64,000 bases of DNA, taken from positions 1 through 64,000 of the forward strand of contig JABDDK010000002.1 in assembly GCA_013287665.1 (NCBI GenBank). Direction: 5' to 3'. Shown one piece after another: positions 43,308 to 53,973 of the stretch; position 1 is the first letter of the stretch, and each line of letters starts with the position of its first letter. The translations under genes were made by a program, and so were the position numbers. Origin of the DNA: Alphaproteobacteria bacterium (GTDB lineage Bacteria > Pseudomonadota > Alphaproteobacteria > UBA9655). Below the pieces are notes generated by a model. That model saw only the letters and a program-made list of their open reading frames with translations. It was not told the DNA's origin and made no database searches.

Positions 43308-45670
43308 ATGTAGTTGTCGTTGAATCACCGTCAAAGGCAAAAACCATAGAAAAGTATTTAGGCAAAGACTATACAGTTCTTGCAAGCTTTGGCCATGTGC
43401 GTGATTTGGTTTCTAAGGACGGATCCGTAAGACCTGATGAAGACTTCGCCATGACATGGGAGGTCGATGATAAGGCAAAGAAGCATCTCGATGCGATTGC
43501 TAAGGCTTTAAAAGGCGCTGACCACCTCTATCTCGCAACTGACCCTGATCGCGAGGGAGAGGCGATCTCTTGGCATATTCAAGAAGTCCTGGACGCAAAA
43601 GGTGTTCTAAAAAACGTTAAAACTCAACGGATTGCGTTTAACGCGATCACGAAAGAAACGGTTGCTGAAGCGATGGCTCATCCACGAGAGATCGATAGCC
43701 AACTCGTCAATGCTTATTTAGCACGTCTAAGCTTGGATTACCTCGTCGGGTTTACTTTGTCCCCTATATTGTGGCGGAAACTTCCCGGAAGTAAATCCGC
43801 AGGTCGTGTGCAATCCGTTGCTTTGCGGCTGGTTGTCGATCGTGAAACAGAAATTGAAGCTTTTAAATCACAGGAATATTGGACAATCGAAGTTGAATTT
43901 CTGAATGGGCAAAAAAAGTCATTCAAGGCGCGCCTCACCCATTTGGATGGAAAAAAGCTTGATAAGTTCTCTCTCCCCTCTGAAAAAGAAGCAAAAGAAG
44001 CTGAAAAAAAGATTGAGGCTGGAAAGTATCACGTAGACTCTGTAGAGAAAAAGCGTGTCCAACGTCACCCTCGCCCGCCCTTTACTACTTCTACCCTTCA
44101 ACAAGAAGCGTCACGTAAGCTTGGATATAGCCCAAAAAAGACCATGCAGCTTGCCCAAAAACTATATGAAGGTATCCATGTTGGGGGTGAAACCACCGGT
44201 CTTATAACTTATATGCGTACGGACAGTATCCAGGTTGAAGGGAGCGCTTTGGCGGCCTGTCGGACCGCCATCGAAAAATCCTTTGGAAACAAATACTTAC
44301 CGAGTTCTCCCCGTGTCTACAAGACGAAAGCCAAAAATGCTCAGGAAGCTCACGAAGCCATCCGTCCAACTGATCTCAACAGGAAACCTCAAGATATTTC
44401 AAAGTATTTAGAAAGTGACCTTGCACGCCTATATGACCTTATCTGGAAAAGGATGATGTCTTCACAAATGGCTAGTGCTGAGCTTGACCAAACGTCAGTG
44501 GATATTGCCTCTGATAAAAAAGACGTGACATTAAGAGCAACGGGATCGGTCTTGGTGTTTGACGGCTTTTTAACGCTTTACCGCGAAAGCTTGGATGAAG
44601 ATCAAGCGGAAGAAGAAGATAACAAGATCCTTCCCCCCCTTGAAGAAAATGAAAAGCTAGAAAAACAGCAAGTCTTGCCAGAGCAACACTTTACCCAACC
44701 TCCCCCACGGTATACGGAAGCAAGCCTGATTAAGAAAATGGAAGAGCTTGGGATTGGACGCCCCTCAACCTACACGGGAACGCTTCAAACCCTTCAAGCG
44801 CGTGGGTACGTTAAAAATGAAAAGAGGACGCTCTACCCAGAAGATCGGGGCAGGATCGTCACAGCCTTTCTCTTGAGCTATTTCCGTAAGTACATTGAAT
44901 ATGATTTTACGGCCCAGCTTGAAGAACAGTTGGATGAAATATCTAATGGAGATCTTTTCTGGAAGGATGTCTTAAGTCAATTCTGGGTGTCTTTCATCAG
45001 TGCCATTGATCAAGCGAAAGACCTTAAGATTCAAGAAGTCCTCGAACAGCTTCAAAAGGATCTCGATGCGCACCTCTTCCCCCCCACTGAAGATGGGAAG
45101 GATCCTCATATTTGTCCTCGCTGTGGGATCGGTAAGCTTGGCTTACGCTTGAGTAAATTTGGCGCCTTCATTGGATGCTCTCAGTATCCGGAGTGTAAGT
45201 ATACGCGGCCACTCGTTTCAGGCGATGAGGGCGACGCTCAAGCCCAAGAAGAACCCTTTGAGAGGCAGCTTGGGACAGACCCTAATTCAGGACTGGCTGT
45301 TACGGTTAAAAAGGGACCTTATGGATTTTATATTCAATGGGGCGAAGCCGTTTCAAAGAAAGAGAAGCCAAAGCGGGTTTCCTTGCCAACAGGGGCATCA
45401 CCAGAGGCTATTACATTAGAGGAAGCAGTGGCACTGTCCGCTCTTCCGCGTAGCATTGGACTGGACCCTGAGACGAAAGAGCCTATAACGGCGGCTATTG
45501 GACGGTTTGGACCCTACGTTAAACTGGGTAGCCTCTTTGCCTCACTCAAGAAAACGGATGATGTGTTGACGATTGATTTGACACGTGCCCTCGAGCTGAT
45601 AGAAGCGAAGAAGAATGCGCCGCCTCGAAAAGGCCCACCAAAGAAAGTTGCCCGTGGCAAAAAGAAGTAA
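43304..45670 (+). CDS. topA: DNA topoisomerase I
   Basis: Type IA topoisomerase relaxing negative supercoils; 788 residues from ATG at 43304. The Toprim domain has VVVESPSKAKTIEKYLG and the DxDxxGE stretch TDPDREGEAISWH. The catalytic Tyr303 is in LITYMRTDS. LGIGRPSTYTGTLQTL follows, and the C-terminal zinc ribbon has CPRCGIGKLGLRLSKFGAF then GCSQYPEC. The Lys/Arg-rich tail follows a topoisomerase C-terminal repeat (AAIGRFGPYVKLG). Overlaps dprA and rnr, consistent with one transcript. Confidence 0.97.
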   Translation: MNVVVVESPSKAKTIEKYLGKDYTVLASFGHVRDLVSKDGSVRPDEDFAMTWEVDDKAKKHLDAIAKALKGADHLYLATDPDREGEAISWHIQEVLDAKGVLKNVKTQRIAFNAITKETVAEAMAHPREIDSQLVNAYLARLSLDYLVGFTLSPILWRKLPGSKSAGRVQSVALRLVVDRETEIEAFKSQEYWTIEVEFLNGQKKSFKARLTHLDGKKLDKFSLPSEKEAKEAEKKIEAGKYHVDSVEKKRVQRHPRPPFTTSTLQQEASRKLGYSPKKTMQLAQKLYEGIHVGGETTGLITYMRTDSIQVEGSALAACRTAIEKSFGNKYLPSSPRVYKTKAKNAQEAHEAIRPTDLNRKPQDISKYLESDLARLYDLIWKRMMSSQMASAELDQTSVDIASDKKDVTLRATGSVLVFDGFLTLYRESLDEDQAEEEDNKILPPLEENEKLEKQQVLPEQHFTQPPPRYTEASLIKKMEELGIGRPSTYTGTLQTLQARGYVKNEKRTLYPEDRGRIVTAFLLSYFRKYIEYDFTAQLEEQLDEISNGDLFWKDVLSQFWVSFISAIDQAKDLKIQEVLEQLQKDLDAHLFPPTEDGKDPHICPRCGIGKLGLRLSKFGAFIGCSQYPECKYTRPLVSGDEGDAQAQEEPFERQLGTDPNSGLAVTVKKGPYGFYIQWGEAVSKKEKPKRVSLPTGASPEAITLEEAVALSALPRSIGLDPETKEPITAAIGRFGPYVKLGSLFASLKKTDDVLTIDLTRALELIEAKKNAPPRKGPPKKVARGKKK

Positions 45671-47843
45671 AGATCTCCCAACACCTCAGGAAATCCTTGA
45701 GTTCATCAACTCGTCCCCAACAAAAGTTGGAAAGCGTGAGATTTCACGTGCCTTTAATTTGAAAGGACTTAAACGTGTTTGGCTGAAGAACGTCCTAAAG
45801 GACCTAGCAGATCAAGGCCTTATCAAGAGAGGACATAAAAAGAACGTTCATTCACATGCCGCTTTACCTCCCGTCCTTCTCGTAACCGTTGCCCCTGAGC
45901 TTTCTGAGGAGGGTGAAGTCCTCTTAAAACCGGTTGAAATCTCAGGCGACTTTCCTCCCATTTTGCTTACAGATAAAGGATCGGCTCAGGTAAAATCTGG
46001 GGATCGCCTTATGGTGCGCGTCAAACGTCATACAGACGGATATTATACAGCCCGCCTGATTAAAAAGCTGGTTGTAAGGTCTGCAACGCTGGTTGGAGCG
46101 GTTATCAAAAGCCGTGGGCGTCTTTATGTACAGCCCTGTGATCGACGGCGCCAAGAGGATCTCGCTTTGCTAGATCCTGCGGAAAAGGTCCATGAAGGCG
46201 AACTTATCGTTGCCGAACTTTCAACCACTCGTGGGGCGAAACAAGCTAAGGTATTGAAGTCCCTTGGAACTCTAGATGACCCGAGCGTGATCAGTTTGAT
46301 CTCCATCTATGAAGAAGGCATCCCCCATGAATTCCCTGAACAGGTCATAAAAGAAGCTGAATCCGTGCGCACTCTCTCCCTTGAGGGCCGCGAAGATTTA
46401 AGATCCATCCCTTTTGTCACGATCGATGGTGAAGACGCCCGCGACTTTGACGATGCTGTCTGGGCTGAAGAAACTCCCGAAGGGTGGCATCTCATGGTCG
46501 CCATTGCTGATGTGTCGCATTATGTGAAGCCTGGAAGTGCCCTTGATAAGGAAGCGTACCTCAGGGGCAATTCCGTCTATTTCCCGGATCGTGTCGTTCC
46601 TATGCTTCCAGAAACCCTTTCAAATGATTTATGCTCCTTAAGGCCCAAAGAGGATAAAGCCTGCTTTGCTGTCCATTTATGGCTCGATGCGAAGGGACGT
46701 CTTAAGCGCTATCAGTTTGTCAGAGGCATCATGCAATCTGTTGAAAGACTAACCTATTCTCAAGTCCAACTCGCTTATGATGGAACGACCGACGCTCAAA
46801 CAAAACCTCTGGTTGAGTCGATCATTAATCCACTTTACGGTGCCTATGCCCTTCTAAAGAAAGCCAGAGAATTCCGAGGAACACTCGATCTCGAATTGCC
46901 AGAACGACAGGTTATTTTAAATGAGGAAGGGCGTATTGAGGACATCCACCCTCGCCCACGATTGGATAGTCATCGTCTTATTGAAGAATTCATGATCCTT
47001 GCGAATGTGTCTGCCGCCCAACAACTTGAAGCGCTTAAGGCCCCCTGCATTTACCGCATCCATGATGTACCAAATCCTGAAAAAATCTTTATATTTAGAG
47101 AACTGATTGAAGGGCTCGGGTTCTCCTTCCCCAAGTCACAAGCGATTACACCTCAAGCTTTCCTCCATCTTTTGAAGGCAGCTCACGGTACCCCTCACCA
47201 AGCTCTCATCAGTCAATTGACGCTGAGAACTCAAGCGCAAGCACTCTATCACCCTGAAAACATTGGGCATTTTGGACTCGCTTTAAAGAAATACAGCCAT
47301 TTCACATCCCCCATTCGCAGATATGCTGATATCATCGTCCATAGAAGTCTGATTGCAGCTTTATCTCTGGGGGACGATGGCTTGCCCAAAGACGCAGATC
47401 TCAGTGCCATTGGGGAACAAGTTTCTGCAACAGAAAGAAGAGCTGCAGCGGCTGAACGCGCGGCTTCTGAGCGTTATGTAACCGTATTCCTTAAGAATAA
47501 AGTGGGACAAACTTTCCAGGGGCGCATCAATGGCGTGACGTCCTTTGGACTCTTCGTAACCCTCGATGATTCAGGCGCAGATGGCTTAATTCCTATGCCC
47601 TACTTAGCTGACGATTACTATACGTATGAAGAACATAAGCATCGCCTTGTGGGACGTCGCACACGCCGCATTTATACTCTCGGCGATCCCATCGAGGTCA
47701 TGCTAAAGGATGTGGATACCCTGACGAATACGATTACGTTGATCCCCGTTGGTGGTTCTCCCTCAAAGAAAAAGGAACGCTCATTTAAGAATACGGAAAG
47801 TGGCATTCGCCATAAGAAGAAGCGCGATCGTAAGCCTACCTAA
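45654..47843 (+). CDS. rnr: Ribonuclease R
   Basis: Processive 3'-5' exoribonuclease of the RNB family, about 729 residues. It has an N-terminal helix-turn-helix-like domain (PTKVGKREISRAFNLKG), cold-shock domains, and the RNB domain with VTIDGEDARDFDDAVWAEE (catalytic Asp cluster, about residues 255-273). SPIRRYADIIVHR, a C-terminal S1 domain (GQTFQGRINGVTSFGLFVTL) and a basic tail follow. The start is uncertain: GTG at 45654 overlaps topA by 17 bases, while ATG at 45615 would add 13 residues. The end overlaps a convergent epimerase gene by eight bases. Confidence 0.93.
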   Translation: MAKRSKDLPTPQEILEFINSSPTKVGKREISRAFNLKGLKRVWLKNVLKDLADQGLIKRGHKKNVHSHAALPPVLLVTVAPELSEEGEVLLKPVEISGDFPPILLTDKGSAQVKSGDRLMVRVKRHTDGYYTARLIKKLVVRSATLVGAVIKSRGRLYVQPCDRRRQEDLALLDPAEKVHEGELIVAELSTTRGAKQAKVLKSLGTLDDPSVISLISIYEEGIPHEFPEQVIKEAESVRTLSLEGREDLRSIPFVTIDGEDARDFDDAVWAEETPEGWHLMVAIADVSHYVKPGSALDKEAYLRGNSVYFPDRVVPMLPETLSNDLCSLRPKEDKACFAVHLWLDAKGRLKRYQFVRGIMQSVERLTYSQVQLAYDGTTDAQTKPLVESIINPLYGAYALLKKAREFRGTLDLELPERQVILNEEGRIEDIHPRPRLDSHRLIEEFMILANVSAAQQLEALKAPCIYRIHDVPNPEKIFIFRELIEGLGFSFPKSQAITPQAFLHLLKAAHGTPHQALISQLTLRTQAQALYHPENIGHFGLALKKYSHFTSPIRRYADIIVHRSLIAALSLGDDGLPKDADLSAIGEQVSATERRAAAAERAASERYVTVFLKNKVGQTFQGRINGVTSFGLFVTLDDSGADGLIPMPYLADDYYTYEEHKHRLVGRRTRRIYTLGDPIEVMLKDVDTLTNTITLIPVGGSPSKKKERSFKNTESGIRHKKKRDRKPT

Positions 47844-48762
47844 AGGCTTCTACTGTCCGCCGCAGTCCTTCCTCAACGGATACAACTGGCTTCCATCCAA
47901 TAGACGTTTTGATATCGCTGATGTCCAACTCTAAAGAGCCCGTAATTTTCTCAAGCATTTCCTCTTTCCCGAGGAGTTTCAGGGGGACTCTCAACAAAAT
48001 CTGTGGGAAGGGAAACAAAAGGGGTGACTTCTCTAGCCCTTTACCCAGTTTCTGAATAAGCTCCACAATGCATAGGGAGTGATCATCACTCACATAGTAT
48101 GTGTGCCCTTTGGCATCCGGATGGATGGCCGTAAGTGCAATCGCATCAACGAGATTATCCAAGTATATCAGGCTCCGTCTATTCTTCACACCAGCAAAAG
48201 GAAAGGGAATATTCATTTGAATGGCTTTTATGAGTAAGTCGACATTTCCTTTAGCATAGGGGCCGTATACGACAGGAGGGCGAATAATCACAACGTCAAG
48301 CCCATCTTTTTTTTCGATGTCCCTGAGTATTTCTTCGGCCTGAAGTTTGGATTTTCCATAGGATAGTAAGGGTTTGGTGGGGCTCTTTATAGTCAATATT
48401 TCCTTAGATGAGGAACACCCATGAACATTAACTGTGCTTATAAAGACGAAACGTTTTACCCCAGCTTTTACGCATTCGGTAGCGAGTTTCTTTGTCAATT
48501 CACTATTGATCTCATCATAATCTTGGACTGAAAGTCCTTTCGTATGAACAATGCCGGCTAAGTGGATAACAACATCTATGCCTTTGAAAATAAGCGACCA
48601 ATCATCCTGTTTAAGGAAGTCACATACAATGAATTGATCTTGCACCTGTAAATCAGGGTGTGGTGTTCGAACAAGTGCAAATACACTATGCTGAGCTTTT
48701 GAGAGATACTCAGATAAGGCTCGTCCTATAAAGCCATTGGCACCTGTAATAAGAATGTTCAT
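47836..48762 (-). CDS. NAD-dependent epimerase/dehydratase (extended SDR)
   Basis: A 308-residue extended SDR of the nucleotide-sugar or mevaldate-like group. The Rossmann motif is ITGANGFIGRALSEYL. VVIHLAGIVHTKG, FVFISTVNVHG and the catalytic S-Y-G-K-S-K (LLSYGKSKLQAEEIL) follow, then VVIIRPPVVYGP and RRSLIYLDNLVDAI. It resembles WbpV/WbjF-like UDP-glucose or UDP-GlcNAc 4-epimerases used for surface glycan precursors. The exact sugar cannot be read. It stands alone, divergent from secA. Confidence 0.82.
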   Translation of the reverse strand: MNILITGANGFIGRALSEYLSKAQHSVFALVRTPHPDLQVQDQFIVCDFLKQDDWSLIFKGIDVVIHLAGIVHTKGLSVQDYDEINSELTKKLATECVKAGVKRFVFISTVNVHGCSSSKEILTIKSPTKPLLSYGKSKLQAEEILRDIEKKDGLDVVIIRPPVVYGPYAKGNVDLLIKAIQMNIPFPFAGVKNRRSLIYLDNLVDAIALTAIHPDAKGHTYYVSDDHSLCIVELIQKLGKGLEKSPLLFPFPQILLRVPLKLLGKEEMLEKITGSLELDISDIKTSIGWKPVVSVEEGLRRTVEAFR

Positions 48763-48881
48763 TCACATTGTTTGCCCTAAGTCTTAGTGTTTATCAACAT
48801 GAAATTTTAGGAATATCTGGCGTTTTGTGCTAGCTTCGGTGTATGTTAAAAAAAATTTAATTAAGATTGCAACGAGGAACC

Positions 48882-51602
48882 ATGTTTACAACACTTTTCC
48901 GGAAAGTTTTTGGCTCATCAAATGACCGATATATCAAAGGCTTAGATAAGATTGTCGAACAAATTAATGCTCTAGAAGAGGAAACAGCAAAACTTAAGGA
49001 TGAAGCTCTTAAGGCTAAAACGGTTGAGTTTAGAGAGCGCCTCGCGCAAGGCACTCCACTTGACGATTTATTGGTTGAAGCCTTTGCTGTCGTGAGAGAA
49101 GCCTCTAAGCGCACCCTCGGCATGCGCCACTTTGATGTTCAGATGAAGGGAGGCATTATTCTCCATCGAGGAATGATCACGGAAATGAAGACGGGTGAAG
49201 GAAAAACCCTTGTTGCCACACTTCCCGTTTATCTGAATGCGCTCGAAGGAAAAGGCGTTCATGTCGTCACTGTCAACGATTACCTTGCGAAACGTGACTC
49301 TGAGTGGATGGGTGCTATTTATAGATTTCTAGGGTTAACTGTTGATTGTATCGTCCATGATCTTGATGATCATGAAAGACAAGTGGCTTATAATGCTGAT
49401 GTCACCTACGCAACCAACAATGAGCTCGGGTTTGATTATCTCCGGGACAATATGAAGTTCCGACTTGAAGAGATGGTCCAACGCCCGTTTAACTATGGAA
49501 TCGTCGACGAAGTTGACAGCATTCTTATTGACGAAGCGCGTACGCCCCTTATCATTTCTGGCCCTGCTGAAGACTCATCCGATCTCTATGTAAAAGTTGA
49601 TAAGCTCATTCCTGAACTTCTTCCTGAAGATTATGAAAAAGATGAAAAAGCACGCGCCGTTACATTAACTGAACAAGGTATTGAGCATATTGAACAAATC
49701 CTCATCAAAGCGAATCTGCTTGGGGGCAAAACCATGTACGACGTCCAGAATGTTGGGGTCGTCCATCATGTTAACCAAGCCTTAAAAGCCCATAAGCTCT
49801 TCGCCCGCGATGTCGACTATATGGTGACAGACAATAAGGTCATGATTATTGACGAGTTTACAGGTCGTATCATGGAAGGCCGTCGTTATTCAGAAGGTCT
49901 CCATCAAGCGTTAGAAGCCAAAGAGCACGTTGAAATACAGCAAGAAAATCAAACACTTGCGTCGATTACCTACCAAAATTACTTCAGACTTTATAAGAAA
50001 CTTGCCGGTATGACCGGAACGGCTATGACGGAAGCCGCTGAATTTTCAGACATTTATAAGCTGGAAGTTCTCGAAGTTCCAACAAATATGCCCGTTGTTC
50101 GTAAAGATATGGATGACGAAGTTTACCGAACAGCGAAAGAGAAATATGAAGCTATCATTAAGTTGATAGAAGAATGTAGAGAACGGAAACAACCGATCCT
50201 TGTGGGAACGGTCAGCATTGAAAAGTCTGAGCTTCTCTCAAATCTTCTCAATGAAAAGAAAATTCCTCATAACGTTCTCAATGCAAAGTTTCACGAGCAA
50301 GAAGCAAAAATTATTGCGGAAGCTGGTGTTCCCGGTGCTGTGACGATTGCGACAAACATGGCTGGACGCGGAACCGACATTAAGCTCGGCGGCAATGTGG
50401 ACATGCGGATTGAAGAAGAAACAGCCAGCATTGAAGACCTCAAGAAAGCCACGGCTCGTTCAAAAGAGATTGAAGAAGAAGTTAAAGCGAACGCTGAAAT
50501 TGCAAAAGACGCTGGCGGTCTTTTTGTGATCGGTACTGAACGCCACGAAAGCCGACGCATCGATAACCAGCTTCGCGGGCGATCTGGTCGTCAAGGTGAC
50601 CCAGGAGCCTCCAAGTTCTTCCTCTCCCTGGAAGATGACCTCATGCGCATCTTCGGCTCTGAACGCCTCGATAGCTGGCTACAAAAGCTGGGCCTTCAAG
50701 AAGGGGAAGCCATTATTCACCCTTGGATCAACAGGGCTCTTGAGAAAGCTCAACAAAAGGTTGAAGCGCGAAACTTTGATATTCGTAAACAACTTCTAAA
50801 ATACGATGACGTCATGAATGACCAACGTAAGGTCATCTATGAGCAAAGACGTGAGATCATGGAAGTCTCGGATGTCTATGAATTTATTGTCGGCATGCGT
50901 GAAGAAGTCATTGAAGAACTTGTAGGACGCTATATTCCTGAAAACGCATACCCTGACGTATGGGAAACAGCCTCGCTTCATGAAGAAGCCTTACGTATAT
51001 TTGGCCTTGATTTACCTATCAAGGATTGGGCCGAGGAAGAAGGGATTGCAGACGCTGAAATCAAGAATCGTCTTCAAACAGCGATCGACGCCGTCATGGA
51101 AGGGAAGGAAAAAGATTACGGAGCTGAAATGATGAGACTTGCTGAAAAGTCTCTCCTTCTCCGTATCTTAGACCAACAATGGAAAGATCACCTGCTCTCT
51201 CTCGATCATTTAAGGCAGGGAATTAACCTCCGAGCTTACGGTCAAAGAGATCCCTTGAATGAGTACAAAGGTGAAGCTTTTGAAATGTTTCAAGAAATGC
51301 TCACCCGTCTTCGGGAAAGTGTCACAGGCGTTTTGTGTCATCTTCAAATGGGTGAATCGACTCAAGAACAAATGGTTTCCGACATTTTTGAACCTGAATC
51401 TGATCAAGAAATGGAGCTCACCTATACACAAGATCCCTATGATCCAGGAGAGACGGAAGATAAGTCCCTCATCGGACCAGAGGATTGGAATAAAACCCCG
51501 CGCAATGCTCCCTGCCCTTGTGGTTCAGGCAAGCGTTACAAACATTGCCATGGAAAACTGGCTGAGGATTCGTCCTTGCAGATCGAAGGAAAAAATGCTT
51601 AA
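48882..51602 (+). CDS. secA: Preprotein translocase ATPase SecA
   Basis: Motor of the Sec pathway; 906 residues from ATG at 48882, which follows CGAGGA. Walker A is [13 protein letters not shown] near residue 105, DEAD-like motif is [13 protein letters not shown], the preprotein cross-linking domain includes [13 protein letters not shown], and motor domain 2 has [14 protein letters not shown] and [18 protein letters not shown]. The C-terminal zinc-binding SEC-C tail [16 protein letters not shown] is intact. The 119-base upstream region is AT-rich; no SecM-type leader peptide was seen. Confidence 0.97.
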   Translation: MFTTLFRKVFGSSNDRYIKGLDKIVEQINALEEETAKLKDEALKAKTVEFRERLAQGTPLDDLLVEAFAVVREASKRTLGMRHFDVQMKGGIILHRGMITEMKTGEGKTLVATLPVYLNALEGKGVHVVTVNDYLAKRDSEWMGAIYRFLGLTVDCIVHDLDDHERQVAYNADVTYATNNELGFDYLRDNMKFRLEEMVQRPFNYGIVDEVDSILIDEARTPLIISGPAEDSSDLYVKVDKLIPELLPEDYEKDEKARAVTLTEQGIEHIEQILIKANLLGGKTMYDVQNVGVVHHVNQALKAHKLFARDVDYMVTDNKVMIIDEFTGRIMEGRRYSEGLHQALEAKEHVEIQQENQTLASITYQNYFRLYKKLAGMTGTAMTEAAEFSDIYKLEVLEVPTNMPVVRKDMDDEVYRTAKEKYEAIIKLIEECRERKQPILVGTVSIEKSELLSNLLNEKKIPHNVLNAKFHEQEAKIIAEAGVPGAVTIATNMAGRGTDIKLGGNVDMRIEEETASIEDLKKATARSKEIEEEVKANAEIAKDAGGLFVIGTERHESRRIDNQLRGRSGRQGDPGASKFFLSLEDDLMRIFGSERLDSWLQKLGLQEGEAIIHPWINRALEKAQQKVEARNFDIRKQLLKYDDVMNDQRKVIYEQRREIMEVSDVYEFIVGMREEVIEELVGRYIPENAYPDVWETASLHEEALRIFGLDLPIKDWAEEEGIADAEIKNRLQTAIDAVMEGKEKDYGAEMMRLAEKSLLLRILDQQWKDHLLSLDHLRQGINLRAYGQRDPLNEYKGEAFEMFQEMLTRLRESVTGVLCHLQMGESTQEQMVSDIFEPESDQEMELTYTQDPYDPGETEDKSLIGPEDWNKTPRNAPCPCGSGKRYKHCHGKLAEDSSLQIEGKNA

Positions 51603-51630
51603 TTGCAACATTGTTAAAAAGGAGTACACC

Positions 51631-52086
51631 ATGAATATTAAAAACTTATCGATATTAGCCCTTACAGGCACTTTACTTACGGCATGTATGTCAGCTGGGG
51701 AACACAAGCAAGCCGTTTCTAGTGGTCCTTCCACCTTTACGCTTGGTAAAGTTCAATCAACCGTTCGCCAAGGAATGCCACAAGATCAAGTTGTTGCGTC
51801 CTTAGGATCCCCTAACATCGTAACAAACGATGAATTCGGTAACGAAACATGGGTATACGACAAGATTGCATCCGAAAGCGCCTATTCAACAAGCTCCGGC
51901 GGAGGAGGCATAGGTGGCCTCGGTGGGGGTCTGATTGGATCAGCCCTCCTCGGTGGAATCGGCCAAGTGGGCGGCAACCAAAGTGCAGGTGCTGTTGAAA
52001 CCACACAAAAGACACTTACGGTCATGATCAAGTTCGATCCGCAACGCCGCGTGAACACGATCAACTACCATCAAAGTAAGTTCTAG
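51631..52086 (+). CDS. BamE/SmpA-like lipoprotein
   Basis: A 151-residue lipoprotein. The signal peptide with lipobox LLTAC puts the lipid-modified Cys at residue 19. A BamE-fold core follows: VQSTVRQGMPQDQVVASLGS, then NETWVYDK and a final strand TVMIKFDPQRRVNTINY. A Gly-rich loop (SSGGGGIGGLGGGLIGSALL) is inserted between the strands. ATG at 51631 follows AAAAAGGAG; the much longer open frame upstream lies inside secA. Probably an outer-membrane lipoprotein; a role in the BAM complex is only family-level inference. Followed ten bases later by another lipoprotein gene. Confidence 0.75.
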   Translation: MNIKNLSILALTGTLLTACMSAGEHKQAVSSGPSTFTLGKVQSTVRQGMPQDQVVASLGSPNIVTNDEFGNETWVYDKIASESAYSTSSGGGGIGGLGGGLIGSALLGGIGQVGGNQSAGAVETTQKTLTVMIKFDPQRRVNTINYHQSKF

Positions 52087-52095
52087 GAGAGCCTG

Positions 52096-52590
52096 ATGAA
52101 GAGAATAGCTCCTTTGGCTTTTGCAAGCCTTCTCGTTGCCTGTCAACAAGTTCCTCAACAACCTTTAAAGACACAGCTCGAGGTTCGGGAATTCCAAACA
52201 CGTACGTTTGATACCTGTAAAACGGATGAAGTGATGTCCGCTGTTGTTGAAGCTTTCCAAGACCAAGGCTTTATGGTGAAAAACGTTGTTCCTCAAGTCG
52301 GCCTCGTTTCTGCGACCCGTGAACTCGATGTTGAGGACAAGGGCCAAGCTTTCTTCCAGACCTTTATGTTCGGACACAATGGCCAATGGGGCAAGAACGC
52401 CATCATCGAGGCCACGGCTAACGTCAAAACCATCGCTGGAAAGACAAAAGTTCGCACAAACTTCCAAGAGAAGGTAATGAACAACCGCGGCGGCGTTGAT
52501 ACAGTGAACACGATTGAAGATCCTAAGTTTTATCAAATGTTTTTTGACAAAATCGGGAAAAGTGTATTTATTGGAAATCAGAAGTTTTAG
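52096..52590 (+). CDS. Lipoprotein of unknown function (164 aa)
   Basis: Not recognised. The signal peptide MKRIAPLAFASLLVAC contains a lipobox LLVAC with Cys16. The mature domain has an alpha/beta pattern: RTFDTCKTDEVMSAVVEAFQ, GFMVKNVVPQVGLVSATREL, then paired strands (AIIEATANVKTIAGKTKVRT) and a final helix. One extra Cys (C41) is present. The layout recalls small periplasmic ferredoxin-like lipoproteins, without a firm match. Directly follows the BamE-like gene, probably in one transcript with it. Confidence 0.7.
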   Translation: MKRIAPLAFASLLVACQQVPQQPLKTQLEVREFQTRTFDTCKTDEVMSAVVEAFQDQGFMVKNVVPQVGLVSATRELDVEDKGQAFFQTFMFGHNGQWGKNAIIEATANVKTIAGKTKVRTNFQEKVMNNRGGVDTVNTIEDPKFYQMFFDKIGKSVFIGNQKF

Positions 52591-52620
52591 ATAGATATAA
52601 AGTCATTGGGGGGATGTATA

Positions 52621-52998
52621 ATGAATATATTTAAATACATAGTATTTGTCTCTTACTTCATTTTTCTTCATAACCCTGCAGTAAATGCAATGGACCCTTC
52701 TGAAGAAGACCATGAATCTACTAAGGCTAAGCAAAAGACAGGGACTCTCGTTGATCAGAATGGAGACAAGAGGACTGCAGTAGAGATATTTGGCAAACCC
52801 GATCTCGATCCATATCTTCTTAATCGACTTGAAGCCTATGACAGAAATGAAGAGTTACTCGCTGATACCTCTTGGATGTCAGAGAATCATCAAAGAATAG
52901 CCTCTGAGCTGGCAGCCTCTGATATGCAATTAAATTTTCTTCTTGAGACTTTAAACATGGAGAGTGCGCTTAAAGCCAAGAAACGAAATGAGAACTAA
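52621..52998 (+). CDS. Small exported protein with A-M-D-P-S-E-E-D mature start
   Basis: A 125-residue unrecognised protein. The signal peptide MNIFKYIVFVSYFIFLHNPA continues to V-N-A, and the mature chain opens MDPSEEDHESTKAK. This is the same kind of opening as in the proteins at 16246 and 59983. The rest is hydrophilic and helical (RLEAYDRNEELLADTSW, then AASDMQLNFLLETLNME). ATG at 52621 follows GGGGGG at normal distance. A promoter region with a repeat fragment separates it from mipZ. Confidence 0.65.
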   Translation: MNIFKYIVFVSYFIFLHNPAVNAMDPSEEDHESTKAKQKTGTLVDQNGDKRTAVEIFGKPDLDPYLLNRLEAYDRNEELLADTSWMSENHQRIASELAASDMQLNFLLETLNMESALKAKKRNEN

Positions 52999-53020
52999 TT
53001 AACAAAGTTGGCAGTTCCGT

Positions 53021-53042
53021 CACCTCTCCCCTTGTGGGAGGT
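53021..53042. repeat. Fragment of the 22741-type palindromic arm
   Basis: CACCTCTCCCCTTGTGGGAG and the next two bases match the first part of the outer arm at 22741, minus one base. It forms a small hairpin between the 52621 gene and mipZ. Confidence 0.5.
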
Positions 53043-53151
53043 TAAGGAACCAAAATTTTCATGAGCTTAACCTTAATAAATAACCCACTAGAAACAAATT
53101 TAAATTCCCTGTAACATACCGTGAGATATATAATTATAAAGGGCAAATATC

Positions 53152-53964
53152 ATGTCTAAACCTTACATCATCGTTTTAGGAAATGAAAAAGGCGGCACAG
53201 GAAAGTCAACCGTCAGCATGCATGTCATTGTCAGTTTGCTTCGCATGGGCTTTAAAGTCGGAAGCATTGATGTGGACGCCCGCCAAGGCACTTTGACTCG
53301 CTATACTGAAAATCGGAGAACGACGTCTGATAAAATGGACAAACCTTTGCCCCTTTCTGAGCATATTCCGCTATTGCCAAGTCAGAATGTCAATAGAGAT
53401 GAAGCCGTTAAGGAAGACCAACAGAATCTGAATGATGCCATTCAGAAACTATCAGCTCATCATTTTGTGTTGATTGATACCCCAGGCAGTGACACCCCAT
53501 TGTCTCGTGCTGCCCATGCAAGAGCGGATACACTCATCACACCCGTGAATGACAGCTTTATTGACCTCGATATGCTTGTTCGCTTGAAGAGTGACACCTT
53601 GGATATCTTGAGACCCAGCACATATTCTGAAATGGTTTGGGAGCAAAAGAAAAGACGCGCTATACAAGACAAGGGATCGATTGAATGGATTGTCATCAGA
53701 AACCGTCTCAGCAGCCTGAATGCGCGTAACAAATCCCAAATGGAAGAAGTGATCCAAGCCCTCTCAAAACGCATTGGATTCCGGTACATTCCTGGATTTG
53801 GTGAGCGCGTGATCTTCCGTGAGCTTTTCTTATCAGGCCTTACCGTGCTTGATATGGAAGATTGTAAGATGCCCCTCTCGCTCTCTCATGTTTCTGCAAA
53901 ACAAGAGTTGCGCAATCTCATCCAGTTGATTGAGCTTCCCAACGTGGAACGGCTTGCAGCCTAG
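53152..53964 (+). CDS. mipZ: MipZ, division-site-positioning ATPase
   Basis: ParA/MinD-like ATPase that forms a gradient from the chromosome origin region and inhibits FtsZ near the poles in alphaproteobacteria. It has 270 residues. The deviant Walker A is VLGNEKGGTGKSTVSMHV (residues 8-25). KVGSIDVDARQGTLTRY and LIDTPGSDTPLSRAAHARAD (Walker B and switch) follow, and the long MipZ-specific insert carries EMVWEQKKRRAIQDKGSIEW. A J-like membrane protein follows ten bases on, as in other alphaproteobacteria. Confidence 0.93.
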   Translation: MSKPYIIVLGNEKGGTGKSTVSMHVIVSLLRMGFKVGSIDVDARQGTLTRYTENRRTTSDKMDKPLPLSEHIPLLPSQNVNRDEAVKEDQQNLNDAIQKLSAHHFVLIDTPGSDTPLSRAAHARADTLITPVNDSFIDLDMLVRLKSDTLDILRPSTYSEMVWEQKKRRAIQDKGSIEWIVIRNRLSSLNARNKSQMEEVIQALSKRIGFRYIPGFGERVIFRELFLSGLTVLDMEDCKMPLSLSHVSAKQELRNLIQLIELPNVERLAA

Positions 53965-53973
53965 AGAGTCAAC

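Noticed and set aside
48763-48881. Possible SecM-like arrest peptide before secA
   Set aside because: No open frame with a hydrophobic segment or arrest-like end was found in the short leader.
51259-51630. Long upstream extension of the BamE-like frame
   Set aside because: It overlaps secA in another frame. ATG at 51631 has a strong ribosome site and begins a lipoprotein signal.
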